From NCBI GenBank assembly GCA_037176725.1, contig JAZBRS010000013.1, positions 10,791,001 through 10,855,000 of the forward strand: DNA of 64,000 bases. Direction: 5' to 3'. Both the position numbers and the translations under genes were made by a program. The first letter of the stretch is position 1; the number at the start of each line of letters is the position of its first letter. The notes under the pieces were generated by a model that worked only from the letters and a program-made list of their open reading frames with translations, was not told the DNA's origin and did not search any database. This document shows positions 24,755-35,453 of this stretch, piece after piece. This DNA comes from Posidonia oceanica. Taxonomy: Eukaryota; Streptophyta; Magnoliopsida; Alismatales; Posidoniaceae.

Positions 24755-25375
24755 TGAATGCATGCTGGACCTACATGCAAATAAACTAAATTGCAGGACT
24801 TAAATGTAATCTAATATAGTTTAAAAATGAAATTAAATGAAATGTTGAATGCATGTTGGACCTACATGCAAATAAACTAAACTGCAGGACTTAAATGTAA
24901 TGCAATATAGTTTAAAAATGAAATTAAATGAAATGCTGAATGCATGCTGGACCTACATGCAAATAAACTAAACTACAGGACTTAAATGTAATGCAATATA
25001 GTTTAAAAATGAAATTAAATGAAATGCTGAATGCATACTAGACCTACATGCAAATAAACTAAACTACAGGACTTAAATGTAATGCAATATAGTTTAAAAA
25101 TGAAATTAAATGAAATGCTGAATGCATGCAGGACCTGTATGCAAATGAACTAAAATGTAAGACTTAAATGCAATGCAGTATAGTTTAAATGCACTTTAAA
25201 TGAAATACTAAATGGATGCAGGACCTAAATGCAAATAAACTAAATGCTGGATTTAATTTCAATGCAGTATAGTTTAAATGCAATTTAAATGAAATGCTAA
25301 ATGGATGTAGCACCTAAATGCAAATAAACTAAATGCTGGACTTAATTTCAATGCAGTAAAGCTTAAAAATCAAAA
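24755..25375. repeat. Minisatellite, unit about 91 bp
   Basis: About six to seven copies beginning GAATGCATGCTGGACC, with starts near 24755, 24847, 24938, 25029 and 25120 and shorter copies near 25210 and 25290. Each contains ATGCAAATAAACTAAA and TTAAATGTAATGCAATATAG. The unit differs from the 83-bp array but shares the ATGCAA-rich style. Confidence 0.9.
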
Positions 25376-26879
25376 GCTTAGATGAAACTAATGCAATAGT
25401 AACTGTGAATGGCCGGTGAGCGAACTGTCGGCGATGGAGGTGGACGGCTCGCTGGAGGCTGCCTTCGGCCCAGGCGACGGTGGGGCAGGCACGGCGAAGG
25501 TTCGACGGAGCTCTACAGGCGGAGAGCCGGTAGGCACGGCGGTTGAAGGAGGTGCAGTCGGTCGCCGGAGCTGGCTCGAGCGTGCAGGAGCCGGAGAAGG
25601 AGGCAGCTACGGCGAACCAGTGGGTCTCTGGCCAAGAGGAAGGGTCAGGAAGCAAGAGGAGGCAATTCTGAGGATGAGGGAGGCTTCAGCGGGCCGTGAT
25701 GATGCGCAGGTTGCTCCCTCGACATCGATGGGTCGCGACAGTCGTCGCTTCGACCGACAGTGGTGTTGGAGGCCACGGCGGGGCACGAGTGGTGCTCAAA
25801 CGAGCCCCTCGGCATCTAGAGAAGGTCTGGAAGAGATCCAGAGGCTGCTGGTGCGGCGAGTTGCAGATTCTACCGACGGTTGTTGCCGGAGAAGAAGAAG
25901 AGGACGGCGAGAGCAGGAAAGGAGAAGGACGACTCGACACACGCAATAAAGAGGCAAATAAGTAAGAGATGAGCAAGGCGAAGCTCTGGGAAGAATCAGT
26001 TACCTGAGTGCATGTGTGGAGGAGGCTGCCGATGTCAGGTGGGTTCGGCTGGCGACGTCGCAGGCGGAGGAGGCGCTGGAGGCGACGGTGGCTGCTCGAC
26101 GCGATTGGGTCGAGTCAGGTGACGTTCGGAGAAGGTCTGGGAGGTATCAGATCGCTCTTGTCCCTCTCAAATCTCTCTTTCAGAAAATGGGTGTTCTCTG
26201 AGAATTTGAATTTCTCTCTTCCCTCTCTCACTATGGCTCTCTATCTGTGTGATGGGGTTCTTCGGTGGGTTCTGTGGGAATGGGAAGTGGATGGAAAGGT
26301 GAGTTGCAGTGAAGGAATGGAGTTGGTTGCAGTGGAGGATTTTTGGGTTGCAGGTCTGTGTGAGTTGGGTCGCAGCTGTTGTGTAGTGAATTCAGTGGAG
26401 AAGGTCGGTCTGAAATGCTGTTGTGTGTTGCTATGTTGTGGGGAGTTCGGTGCTGTTGTGGGTGTGTATTGGTTGTAGTGTTGAAGGAAGTGAATTGTTG
26501 AAGATGGGGAATGGCTGCTGAAGGAAGAAGGATCAATTGCTGTGTCCAGAGGGAAGCAATGCAGGAGTGGGTTTGGTTTTTGTTTGGCCGGCCACTCAAG
26601 TGGGAGGAGGTGCAGAGGATGGCAGGGATGAGGAAGTTAATCGCCGGTGGCAGAGAAGTAAATGGAATGGCAGGGATAAGGAAGTGAGGAGAGAGCGGCA
26701 AACGGGGGGCAAGTGGCCAGCGAGGTGGCTGTGTCAGGCCGGAGAGGATGGGGAGTAAGTGGGGAATGGACGGTAGCTGTTGGAGGGAGTGAATTGGGTG
26801 GAAGCTTGTGCTGGTGAGGCTTTGCGGTTGAAGTGAGTAGGTGTTGAGTCGGGGAGGAAGGAAGGAGGTGTTGCTGCTG

Positions 26880-27240
26880 TGTGCGGGCCGTGGGTTGTGG
26901 AGAAGAAGAAGAAAGAAAGAAAAAGAAAGAAGGAGAGAAGAATGGGCCTGGGCTTGGGCTGAAGAAGAAAAAGGAAAAAAGAAAGGAAAGAAAAAAGAAA
27001 GAAAAGAAAAAGAGATGGGCTTGGGCTTGAAGAAGAAAAAAGGAAAAAGGAAAGAAAAGAAAGAAAGAGATGGGCTTGGGCTTGAAGAAGAAAAAAGGAA
27101 AAAGGAAAGAAAAGAAAGAAAGAAATGGGCTTGGGCTTAGGCTTGAAGAAGAAAAAGGAAAAAAATAAAGAAAAGAAAGAAGAAATGGACTTGGGCTTAG
27201 GCTTGTGGGAGTGAATAAAAAGAAGAAGAAGAAAAAGGAG
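26880..27240. repeat. Purine-rich repeat, unit about 55 bp
   Basis: GATGGGCTTGGGCTTGAAGAAG followed by an (AAGAAA)-rich run recurs near 26944, 27013, 27068, 27123 and 27185. Long frames on either strand here are low-complexity artefacts (Lys/Glu/Arg or Phe/Ser/Leu runs). Confidence 0.85.
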
Positions 27241-27588
27241 AGAATGGGCTGGTGTTTTAGGGTTTGGTTTTGGGTTTTGTTTTAGGGTTTTGGGAGTAGG
27301 TTTTTGTGTGAAGAAAAGGAAGAAAAAGAGGGGAGAATGGGTGTGGACTTGGTTTTGGGCCTGTTTGGCTTGATTTAGGGCTGAATTATTGGAAAATGGG
27401 TGTGGGCTGAATTGGGCCCATTTCTCCAGAGAAAACCACCAACACAATGGTCAAAACGGAGTGTCTATAAAAACCATTATCAAGCTACATGCCTGGATGC
27501 TGGAACATGCACTGGAAGCAACTAAATGTAAAAAACGATGTTCGAATCGAAAACAACGCTTGAAATCAGGGTGCAACGAGTTTAAAAC

Positions 27589-29460
27589 GTTGGACGCTGG
27601 AGTACCCAGCGTCTTACATAAGACGCTGGAGTTCTCAGCGTCCAACAGAGAAACCCAGATTTTGAAGAACAGGGATATCCATTTTGAAAAATGATGATGT
27701 TTAGGATATATGCAAACTGTGGACAGGTAAATCATGCCAGAAAATCGATGTAATAGCAAACAAATTTCGAGAATATGATTCAAGCATTAAATCTGGATTT
27801 AACATACACATGGTGTTAGACGTTGGAAACACCTGCGTCTTACATAAGATGCAGGAATCTCTATGTCTAATGCAGAGAACATAGATTCATAAAACTTGGA
27901 AAGAATTTGGGATCATGGATCATAAAAGGGAAACAGCAAGCAACTGAAGATGGATAAAAACTTGGCATACATTCATGAATCAAACAAACATTCTAAGGAA
28001 AATGATTTTTTAGATGCTATTAGGCAAAACAATCGTCTGGGATGTTAGACGCTGAGTATTCCAGCGTCTTAGATAAGACGCTGGGACTCTTAGCATCCTA
28101 CGCTTCAGAAGGTTGTTTTTAGAAAAGAGATGCATTCCAAGCAAGATTAAAACAAGATCTAACCAGATATGCATGGATCTATGATAAAAGCACATGCCAT
28201 GTTTCAGATATCATAAAGCATTAAATCCCATTTGCAAAAAGAGACAAAAGTCATTAAAAAGCAAGGCAGAGGTGTAAGACGCTGGGAAACGATGCGTCTT
28301 ATGTAAGACGCACCAGTTCCAGCGTCTTACAAGTCAGGGAGCCTCGATGCATGATCCAGCATCCAAATCGATTGAAAACTGAGAATTAGCTACCTAGTAA
28401 GCAAGAGCAAGTGAAAACGAACTCAAACATGTATTTGGTGCATGAAATAAATGTGTGGATTGCTCCACCCACCTCCACCCGATGGTCGCCGGCGGCCGCT
28501 CGCATCATCGGCCGTTGAGATGGCTGGGAGCTCAAAGAACGTGCCTGGCAAGTTGAACGGAGGAGGAAGAGGGTTAGGAAGGTTCCCATGACCTCAAGCA
28601 AGCCACAACGGCTGAGACGGGGGTTGCCATGCACTCATAGGCCGGCGGCCTCGTGCGGGCGGCGAACCCATGGCTGGACTTCGGGAAGCAAGCTTAAAAC
28701 TGAAAACATGCATGCAATCTATATGTAGAACATGGCACATACAGCTACCACGAACACTCCTATGCTATGGGTGAAGAAAATTCACCTGTGGAGCGGTCGG
28801 GGATGTCTGTTATTGCCGGTCAGCATTGGTGACGGTGACGAGACGGCAAGCTCGGAAGGCGGCCTGGGTGTTGGGGAACGCTCAGGAGGTCTTTTCACAC
28901 GTGGGGGGGACACTCAGGATCGTTCGGAGGAGGCTAGGTGCTCTGATTCTCTCGCTCTCTCAGTGGAATTGGTTGCAGGTAGGTGGAAAATGAGTTGGGT
29001 TCCTTGGTTTTTGTTCGGTCAAGCTCGCACAGGGGGTCCTGGTGGCAGGGCAAGGTGGGGAAGTCGTGGCAGGACGTGGTGGCATGGGTGTGAAGTCGTG
29101 GGAGGTGTCAGAGGCAGTGAAAGTCAAGGTGGAAGTGTCAGGCTGGCATGGAGGTCGTGGGCGGCCGTTTGCGCGGGAGAAGGACTGTGTAGGCGGCTGG
29201 GGCTTGGACAGGTGGCTCCAGGGAGAGGCGCCGGCTCCTGGGCCGAGCCATGTGATGAGGCAGTTTGTGGGGAGTGGCGGAGCTGGCGGTGGATGGCTTT
29301 GGGTACGCTGGAGCTCGGGCTAAAGAATCTGTCACGATCGGCGTGTTGGGCGCTCAACTGAGCTGCATCCTACGTAAGACGCTGGCCCAAGCAACGTCCA
29401 ACGTAGGACGCTGTCAGCCTTAGCGTCTTACATAAAACGCTGGCCCAGGCAGCGTCCAAC
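27589..29460. repeat. AAGACGCTGG/CCAGCGTCTT palindrome clusters in solo LTR 1
   Basis: Clusters near 27589-27645, 27812-27875, 28042-28105, 28272-28330 and 29365-29460. Each is built as GTTGGACGCTGG, a short spacer, CCAGCGTCTTACATAAGACG, a spacer and CCAGCGTCCAAC, which allows nested hairpins. The clusters are separated by ordinary sequence. Confidence 0.85.
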
Positions 29461-29694
29461 GGCCCAGAGAGGTTTTTGGGGTATTTCTTGGGATTTTCTT
29501 AGGAGCTGGCTTAGGTTAAGGCTTTGGTAAGGCTTAGGCTTAGGATTGCGTAGGCCTAGGTGGGGTTTAGGTTTAGGTCTAGGTTGGAGGGTTTAGGTCA
29601 GGGTTAGGGTTTGGGTCCGCCACGCCACGATTTGAGCAAGCTTCCAGAAAAATCCACCAATGACCTATTGTCAAAACAGGGTGTCTACACTAGG

Positions 29695-30024
29695 TAAAAG
29701 GAGGTCCCAATTAAAGTCTACCATAGTGTATTGATTCTTATTGAACAAGGAAAAGAAATATTGTTCAACAGTCGAACAAATGATAGAAGGTGAGTCAATG
29801 TGCATATTATTAATAAGAAGGGAAGATATGGTGTTATATCTCCTCTGAGCATTTGCCACTTTGTGAAAAAAAGTCGTATTCAGGTTACCCTCTTTTAACC
29901 ATTGGATTTTGGATCTCTGTTTCTAGTAAGTTTCTTGTTCAAGAAGGATTTGAAAATGCTCCTTTCTGAGCTTCTACTTCCTTTGCCATACTTCAGAAGA
30001 TATAGGGTGGGACTCAGCCTGGAT
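29695..30024 (-). pseudogene. LINE ORF2 linker between endonuclease and RT
   Basis: A segment of LINE coding left between the two insertions. It includes IQWLKEGNLNTTFFHK and VANAQRRYNTISSLL, typical of plant L1 sequence just before the RT domain. Its lower-coordinate end continues in frame into 22472 once the LTR pair and one target copy are set aside. Confidence 0.85.
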
Positions 30025-30029
30025 ATCAA

Positions 30030-31266
30030 TGTTGGCAAAACTGCTATATCTTTATTTTGATGATAACAAAACATATTTGTTTGCTAAATCTTCTCAATAG
30101 GTCAAGGAAGAATGATCATGAACCTTAAAGATAGAAGAAGAAGAAATGAACCAAGAAGAAGCTTATATGCAAACAAGTCAAATCTATTGAAGATTGAAGA
30201 TTGAAGATTGAAGATTGAAGATTGAAGATTGAAGATTGAAGATCGAAGATCGAAGATCAAGTTTTCATTATTCATGCAAATGTAATATCTTATATTCTAG
30301 GATCTTGTAATGATCTCCCAAAGATAGAGAAAATAGGAACACAAATCACAGGAGAGAACGATAAGAAAATTAGATCAGAAATAGGCTTAAAGGTAAAATC
30401 AGCATACTGATTTTCATCGGTATATCGAATGAGTTTTTGGGCCCAATAGCAAATGGACCGGAAGAAAAAGAAATTCAGAAAACACGTTGAAAATGGCTCA
30501 CCGATAAATTTCAGCATACCGTTTTTGGAGTATGCATTCAGCATACCGTTCCAGAACGACATTCTGTTTTGCTCGTGTGTTGCACATTGAGTTTGGCAAA
30601 ATGGCACTCCGAAATATTTCGGTGTACCGATTTTACTAGCTGTTTCTAAACATTGGAGAGATTTTCTAGCCGTTAGGCACACCCCATACCTTGATGTTTT
30701 CCTATAAATAGGACCCCAAACATCCAAACAAAGAAAAGAAACACAGTCCCATATTGAAAAATCTTCAAGAGAGTTTTCAAAGAGCCAACTATAAATACAT
30801 TCCATTCCTATCTAGTGAGATCCATTCCCAAGCAAGTGAGCTTCACCTCAAACTTTCCACATTGTAAAAGAATATTGGGAGCTTAGAAAAAAAAGAGTTG
30901 TAATTCATTATAGCAAAGTCTTCTCCGGTTGTAAGAAGGAAATTGCGGTTTTTGCGGGGCTTGGCAAGGATTTGCTGAGCAAGTGTAACGGTAGGATCTT
31001 GGCCCAGAACAATATCAGATTAAGGTAACTCTCGAGGGATTCTCGAAGAGTGGACTAAGCTAGGGAGGCTGAACCACTATAAATCCTTTTGCACATCTCA
31101 TTGCCTCTTACCTCCTTCTATGTATGTTATAGTTTAATATTCAAATTGCCTAACTTAGATCATTTATTTGAATATTACTTATTGTTTGTTTAATAATTGT
31201 TTAAATTCCGTATAAATTTTAAATACTCTATTCACCCCCCTCTAGAATAGCCACTCGATCCTAACA
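30030..31266 (+). mobile_element. Solo LTR (1237 bp, copia-like) inserted in the LINE
   Basis: Begins TGTTGGCAAAACTG and ends CACTCGATCCTAACA. It is flanked by ATCAA at 30025-30029 and 31267-31271. A TATA box (CCTATAAATAGGA) lies near 30702 on the plus strand. The C-rich end (TTCACCCCCCTCTAGAATAG) is typical of copia LTRs. No internal domain is present, so this is a solo LTR left by recombination. It carries a 7-bp microsatellite and CAGCATACCG palindromes. Confidence 0.9.
30185..30258. repeat. (ATTGAAG)n microsatellite
   Basis: About seven units of ATTGAAG followed by three of ATCGAAG inside the solo LTR at 30030-31266. Confidence 0.92.
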
Positions 31267-31479
31267 ATCAATATCCTGAATCAAGGACTCTATTGCCAGT
31301 AGCCTAGAATTCCAATTGATATTTCTCGATGCAAGCCAATCTTTGATTGCTTTTTTAATTGCTTTAAGCTTGTAGGATATTCTGTCAATCGGACAGGTTG
31401 AAGAAGAAAATGTCGAAATACAATTTCGAACGAGAACATCAAAGCCCTCAAGAAAAAGCTAGGACTTAGAGAATTTAAA

Positions 31480-32202
31480 CGGGAAAGGTCCCCACCCTGG
31501 AGGGACAGTATCAATACAAATTGGTATGTGATCTGATGTTACTCAGTATTTGCCTAAGCAAATTGCTCTTGGGTACTGAGACTCCCAACTTGGGGAAATT
31601 AGAAAGCGATTTAGTTTTACCATATTGGCATTCTCATGAAAATTTGACCAGATGTATAGACAATTGTTTGGGGATAAGTCAATGAGGCTGGTGGTAGTAA
31701 TAAAATCATTAAAGCTGGTCATAATCGGCGAAACTCCAGATCTATTGGAATGCTCATGAGAAAATCTTGTAAGGTTGAAGTCCCCTCCTATTACTCAATT
31801 GTTACCTAGAGAACCAAAAAGCTGATGGAGCTCATCTAGGAACAAAGGCTTAAGATTTGCGGAACAGGGGCCATATTCCCTTGTAAGCCACCAGTCAAAG
31901 TTATCTAACAAGCTTCTGAATTTCAAGGATAAGGAAAATTGTCCCATATAGGTGTCCAAATAGGCAAAGAGTCGGTCATCCCGACCTATTAAGATTCCAC
32001 CAGAAGCCCCTAGAGAAGGAAATAACTCCCATTTGTTAAGTCTACCACCTTCCATGTTCCGAAGAAGAGTATGAGAAGGGGAAGTTAATTTGGTTTCACA
32101 CAGAATTAAGATATCACATTTGAACCTTCTTACATTATTTCTTACTTCCCTAGGCTTGCCACTACTGTCAAGACCCCTTATATTCCAAGATAAGATAATC
32201 AT
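31480..32202 (-). pseudogene. LINE ORF2 endonuclease domain (APE type)
   Basis: ORF2 opens MIILSWNIRGLDSSGK. Motifs of the apurinic-like endonuclease follow in order: the Asn in SWNIRGL, the Glu in LCETKL, the GGDFN block (near 31783) and TSDHIPI (near 31530). A single stop (TGA, probably from TGG) sits just before GGDFN near 31795. This domain nicks target DNA to prime reverse transcription. The frame continues into a linker that is cut by the LTR at 31266. Confidence 0.88.
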
Positions 32203-35200
32203 TTACATATTTGAGACAAAACATAGAGCCTTTAGACGCTTTATACATTCCAAATTATCATCCAAATTCACTGATGGCAGTGACTGTTGGGAGCGCACTA
32301 AATTCAAAAAAATTCCAGCCTCCATATTGGAATTGAAAGAAATACCAATTTTAGAACAAAAACCTTTGAAATCCTCATTAGAGTCCCAAGAGAGAATGGA
32401 GTTAAAAAGGCCTAGATCATCCGAAGAGATTTCAGACCTGGGTAAAGATGATTGCTGAAACCGATTTACCAAGCCTAAAGGTGCCAAAGAATTATGCACT
32501 GCTTCTAATTGAAAAGACAGTCCACAGTTGGAAGTACTTGAATTCGTTTGAGGGGAAGGTAACTGTGAAGATTTAGGGGCTGAACCCACCTCTCCAAGCT
32601 CCTTATCATCCATGCTATCAATGACTGCAAGGACCGCTTTGAGCTTCTCTTTATTCAATTTATGGGCTTTCACCTGCGAGGCCACGAACTTGGACATGGC
32701 CAACGACAGAGAGCTGTCGCAAGTAATGGACTGATTGGAGGCAGGTGTAGGTAGTGAGACCTAATGTGGAATAGGGATAGGGTTGGTCTCGGCTCTAGGA
32801 ACCCCCACAGCAGTAGTGTTTACGACTACCGCTGGTTCCATAGAGGATGATTGACTCGGGACCCCAGACAAAGCCCTCACAGAAGAAGAAGGGATGCTAG
32901 TTTGGACAGGGGGGTCAGCTGAAGGGGTAGGAGGATGGGTACCCCCCATGGCTGATGGGACCGAAGTATGTAAGGGGATGCTAGTTTGGCTTGTGTTCTT
33001 GAACGATCCTCGACCCTGGCCAGAGGATCGGGTCCAGACATTTTTCCCAGAGTTGCCCGACCGATTAGCATTGCCTCCCTTCCAGCTCTTTTTGAAGGCC
33101 TACCCAGGGGTTTTCAGGAACCCTTATGAGAGGAAGAACCCATTGCAAATGAAGAAGAACCCCATGCAGAAGAGGAAGAAGGACATAGATCCCAATTTCT
33201 ACAAAAACAGATTGGGTAAACATGACGAGCAAAAGCAAAGTATTTGAGCTCCAGAAGGTCTTTCCCCACATGCAACCAAACTCGAAGTCTAGCAAAACCC
33301 AAAAACTTGACATTGTCGAGACTCATATCGACTTCCAGGAGTTCCGCGAAGTCCCCAAGCATTATATGGAACATATCTACATTCCAAAGGTGGTGCGGGA
33401 TACCCTCCAACCGGATCCAAAAACCGTCGTCTCGAATGGTAAACACTGAGCTAGAGTGGGATGACCAGGGCATAAAGGATGCCGGAAGCTAGAGAAGAGA
33501 AGACCCAAAAGACTTAAGAGCTTCATCCCTTAAGGACTGATAAGGGAACTTGATCAAAAACTTCCCTTTGACAAAATCAAAGATTTCCCATTCTAAAGAG
33601 ATGGGCTAGTTATTAGAGAGATGGGCCCCAAGATCGTCTCTGGTGACATGTGAGGAGAGAGAGGTGACAATAGCACAACAAGAGAAAAACAAGTATTGAT
33701 CACAAGATTCGTTGGTTGGTGGGAGACTAATGGGATAATGAGGTGTTTGGCCCACCATAAATGAAGTTCGTTTAGGCTTAGAAAAAAACCTACAGATCGC
33801 CACTGAGTGGTTAGGGGATTTGCAATGAAAACAAATGCCTTTGTATCTACAGAAGAATATGGAATGTCCACGCAAGCCACACTTAAAGCACCTACTAGTT
33901 CTAGTGTAGAAGAGCAATAAAGAAGAGTTGGGGCCCTTTCTTGAGACCAGCTACCACCCTTCCTCCGGCAACGAAGGAAAAGCCACCCCCTTGGCAGCAC
34001 AAAAGCTACCAGAGACCCCCGGCAAAGAAGATGGAGTCAAGGATTTTCCATAAGGAGAAGCTAGAACAGAATACCGTGAGCCAGAAAGCCAAGAGGTCTT
34101 GCACAGTGAAATAGTGTTTGAATTAGAGGAAGGGAATTTGAACGATTTTGGGCAATATTGGCTATCAAGGGGATTTCTATCCCGAATCGTCACATTTAAT
34201 GCACCATATCCCTCGTCAGACGAAACGTGTCTTAAGCAACAAGTATTTTCAGTGGGAGAAAAATAACCCCGAGCATTAAAAGCCCGAATCTCATCCGCAC
34301 GATTTTCAGCAGGCTCGAGATCTCCAAAAGCAACAGAGCCATTTGACTTAGCCGCCGAATTAGAATAAGCCTCACAATTTTTATCGCAATCCACAAGATT
34401 ACGTTGACTAATAGTAATATCAAAGGCTGAGTAATTAAAGATATTCAAGGTGTGGGAAAAAGCTGAATTCGAAGTGACAGCTACAGTGTTACAGCCAACA
34501 AGCTCTGCCGCAAGTTGGTTTCCGTGCCCCAGCACTGACATCGAAGCCTTCTCTGGCCTCCCAATCGGCGGTGGAAACCCCGATGCTAAGGGCAGTCGGC
34601 CAGTCGGAAAGAGTAAACCTTGAGGATGAGAATATTGACAGTAACTCTCAAGGGCTAAGATATCCTCTAACATGGAATCTTCATCCTTAGGTATACTGTC
34701 TCCTTCATGAAACAAACCATTACCCCCGTACAAGGACTCTAAATCATCCTCCATGGTAGCACCACATTTACCAAATGTTTCAAACCTTGTAGAAAGCAAG
34801 GTCTCCTCAATGGGACAACCCCCTTACCCAAGCATTACCTGCAGTCCTAAAATCATGGCTTAAGGACTTCCCTGTCCCGGAGTAGTTTCTTTTGAGTTCT
34901 GCACCTTTCTTACACCTCAACGGCATAGCCGGAGAACTCAACTGAGGATTTTCACCAACTAAAAAATAGAGTGCAAGAGAAAGATTCGAAGGGCTTACTG
35001 AATTTTTATCACCAATATCCCCTGAAGGACTTCTCCCCATACATGAAGACCCAGGTGAACTGGCCTTACATAGTATTCGGCAAGATCTTGGCTTGCAAAA
35101 AGAAGAGTAGCACAGAGATGATGAGGGACTATCTAGAGAAAAGGATATAGGGGAGGATAGAAGAAAACTAGGGCTGACCTTCTTAAGGGGTGACTGAATC

Positions 35201-35208
35201 AACTCCAT
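32203..35208 (-). pseudogene. LINE ORF1 (nucleic-acid-binding protein), decayed
   Basis: Starts at MELIQSPLKK (35208) and ends with a TAA that directly abuts the ORF2 ATG (32205-32200). Two CX2CX4HX4C zinc knuckles (CFKCGLRGHSIFFC and CFHCKSPNHSVAIC) lie at 33890-33792. A region with WIRLEGIPHHLW (33473-33114) resembles the DUF4283-type domain of plant LINE ORF1 proteins and follows the knuckles here. Frame changes near 34800, 33950, 33600 and 33110 break the product. ORF1 proteins coat the element RNA. The abutting TAA-ATG suggests ORF2 translation by termination and reinitiation. Confidence 0.85.
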
Positions 35209-35437
35209 CGAGCCCTGAATCTTCCTAGCTCTAAATCACTGGCGCTAAAAAGGAGTCCGACTTTTACCCATACAGAAGATCTAAGAAAATACAAATCTCA
35301 AACAAACTCTCCCGTCGGCCAGGTTCGAGCTCTCAAGAAGAGAGAACGACTGTGACAGAAACCGGCAACAACGAGATGGCTGCAGCCAAAGTAGGGCGAG
35401 CGAGAGCCGAGAGAGAAGAGAAGTAGATGTCCAAAGT

Positions 35438-35453
35438 TGTCATTACTCAGATA
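35438..35453. repeat. Target-site duplication, 5' side of full-length LINE
   Basis: TGTCATTACTCAGATA, partner of 19692-19707. It lies immediately beyond the GAGA-rich LINE 5' UTR. Confidence 0.85.

Larger units (their letters stand above)
23049..27469 (-). mobile_element. Gypsy solo LTR 2 (about 4.4 kb) nested in solo LTR 1
   Basis: On the minus strand it begins TATAGACACTCCG (a mutated TGTAGACA start) and ends GGGTTACTACA. It is flanked by AAAAC at 23044-23048 and 27470-27474. Its two ends are related to those of LTR 1, so a family member jumped into another member's LTR. The interior holds two minisatellites (24.3-25.4 kb), a GC-rich segment (25.4-26.8 kb) and a purine-rich block (26.88-27.24 kb). 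There are no element genes. An LTR this long is unusual but occurs in Tat/Ogre-type elements. Confidence 0.87.
22478..29689 (-). mobile_element. Gypsy solo LTR 1 (about 2.8 kb) inserted in the LINE, itself split
   Basis: Read on the minus strand it begins TGTAGACACCCTG and ends GGTCATAGCAACA. It is flanked by the 5-bp duplication CTAGG (22473-22477 and 29690-29694). Without the nested insert (23049-27474) it is about 2786 bp. There is no gag, pol or internal primer site, so it is best read as a solo LTR. Its 3' end matches the LTR end next to the primer site of the gypsy element at 53.74 kb, placing it in the same Tat/Ogre-like group. Inside are arrays of AAGACGCTGG/CCAGCGTCTT palindromes and TTTAGG-like repeats. 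Confidence 0.88.
19708..35437 (-). mobile_element. Full-length L1-type LINE interrupted by nested LTR insertions
   Basis: Read on the minus strand, the LINE has a 5' UTR (35437-35209), ORF1 (35208-32203) and ORF2 (32202-19953). The 3' UTR contains CTTACCGTTAGC, followed by a short A-rich tail (19720-19708). A 16-bp target duplication flanks it. Two later insertions split it: an LTR at 30030-31266 and a nested pair of LTRs at 22478-29689. Without them the LINE is about 7.3 kb, a normal size for a plant L1. Non-LTR elements of this type insert by nicking DNA and priming reverse transcription at the nick. This copy is dead: it has stops, frameshifts and a changed RT active site. Confidence 0.92.

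Noticed and set aside
25416..27447. Long frames of 100-240 residues in the GC-rich and purine-rich part of solo LTR 2
   Set aside because: They are low-complexity (Arg/Gly, Lys/Glu or Phe/Ser/Leu runs) on both strands, inside an LTR defined by target duplications.
28732..29361. 209-residue frame in solo LTR 1
   Set aside because: Gly/Trp/Ser-rich, no domain, and within LTR sequence containing palindrome clusters; most likely a chance frame.
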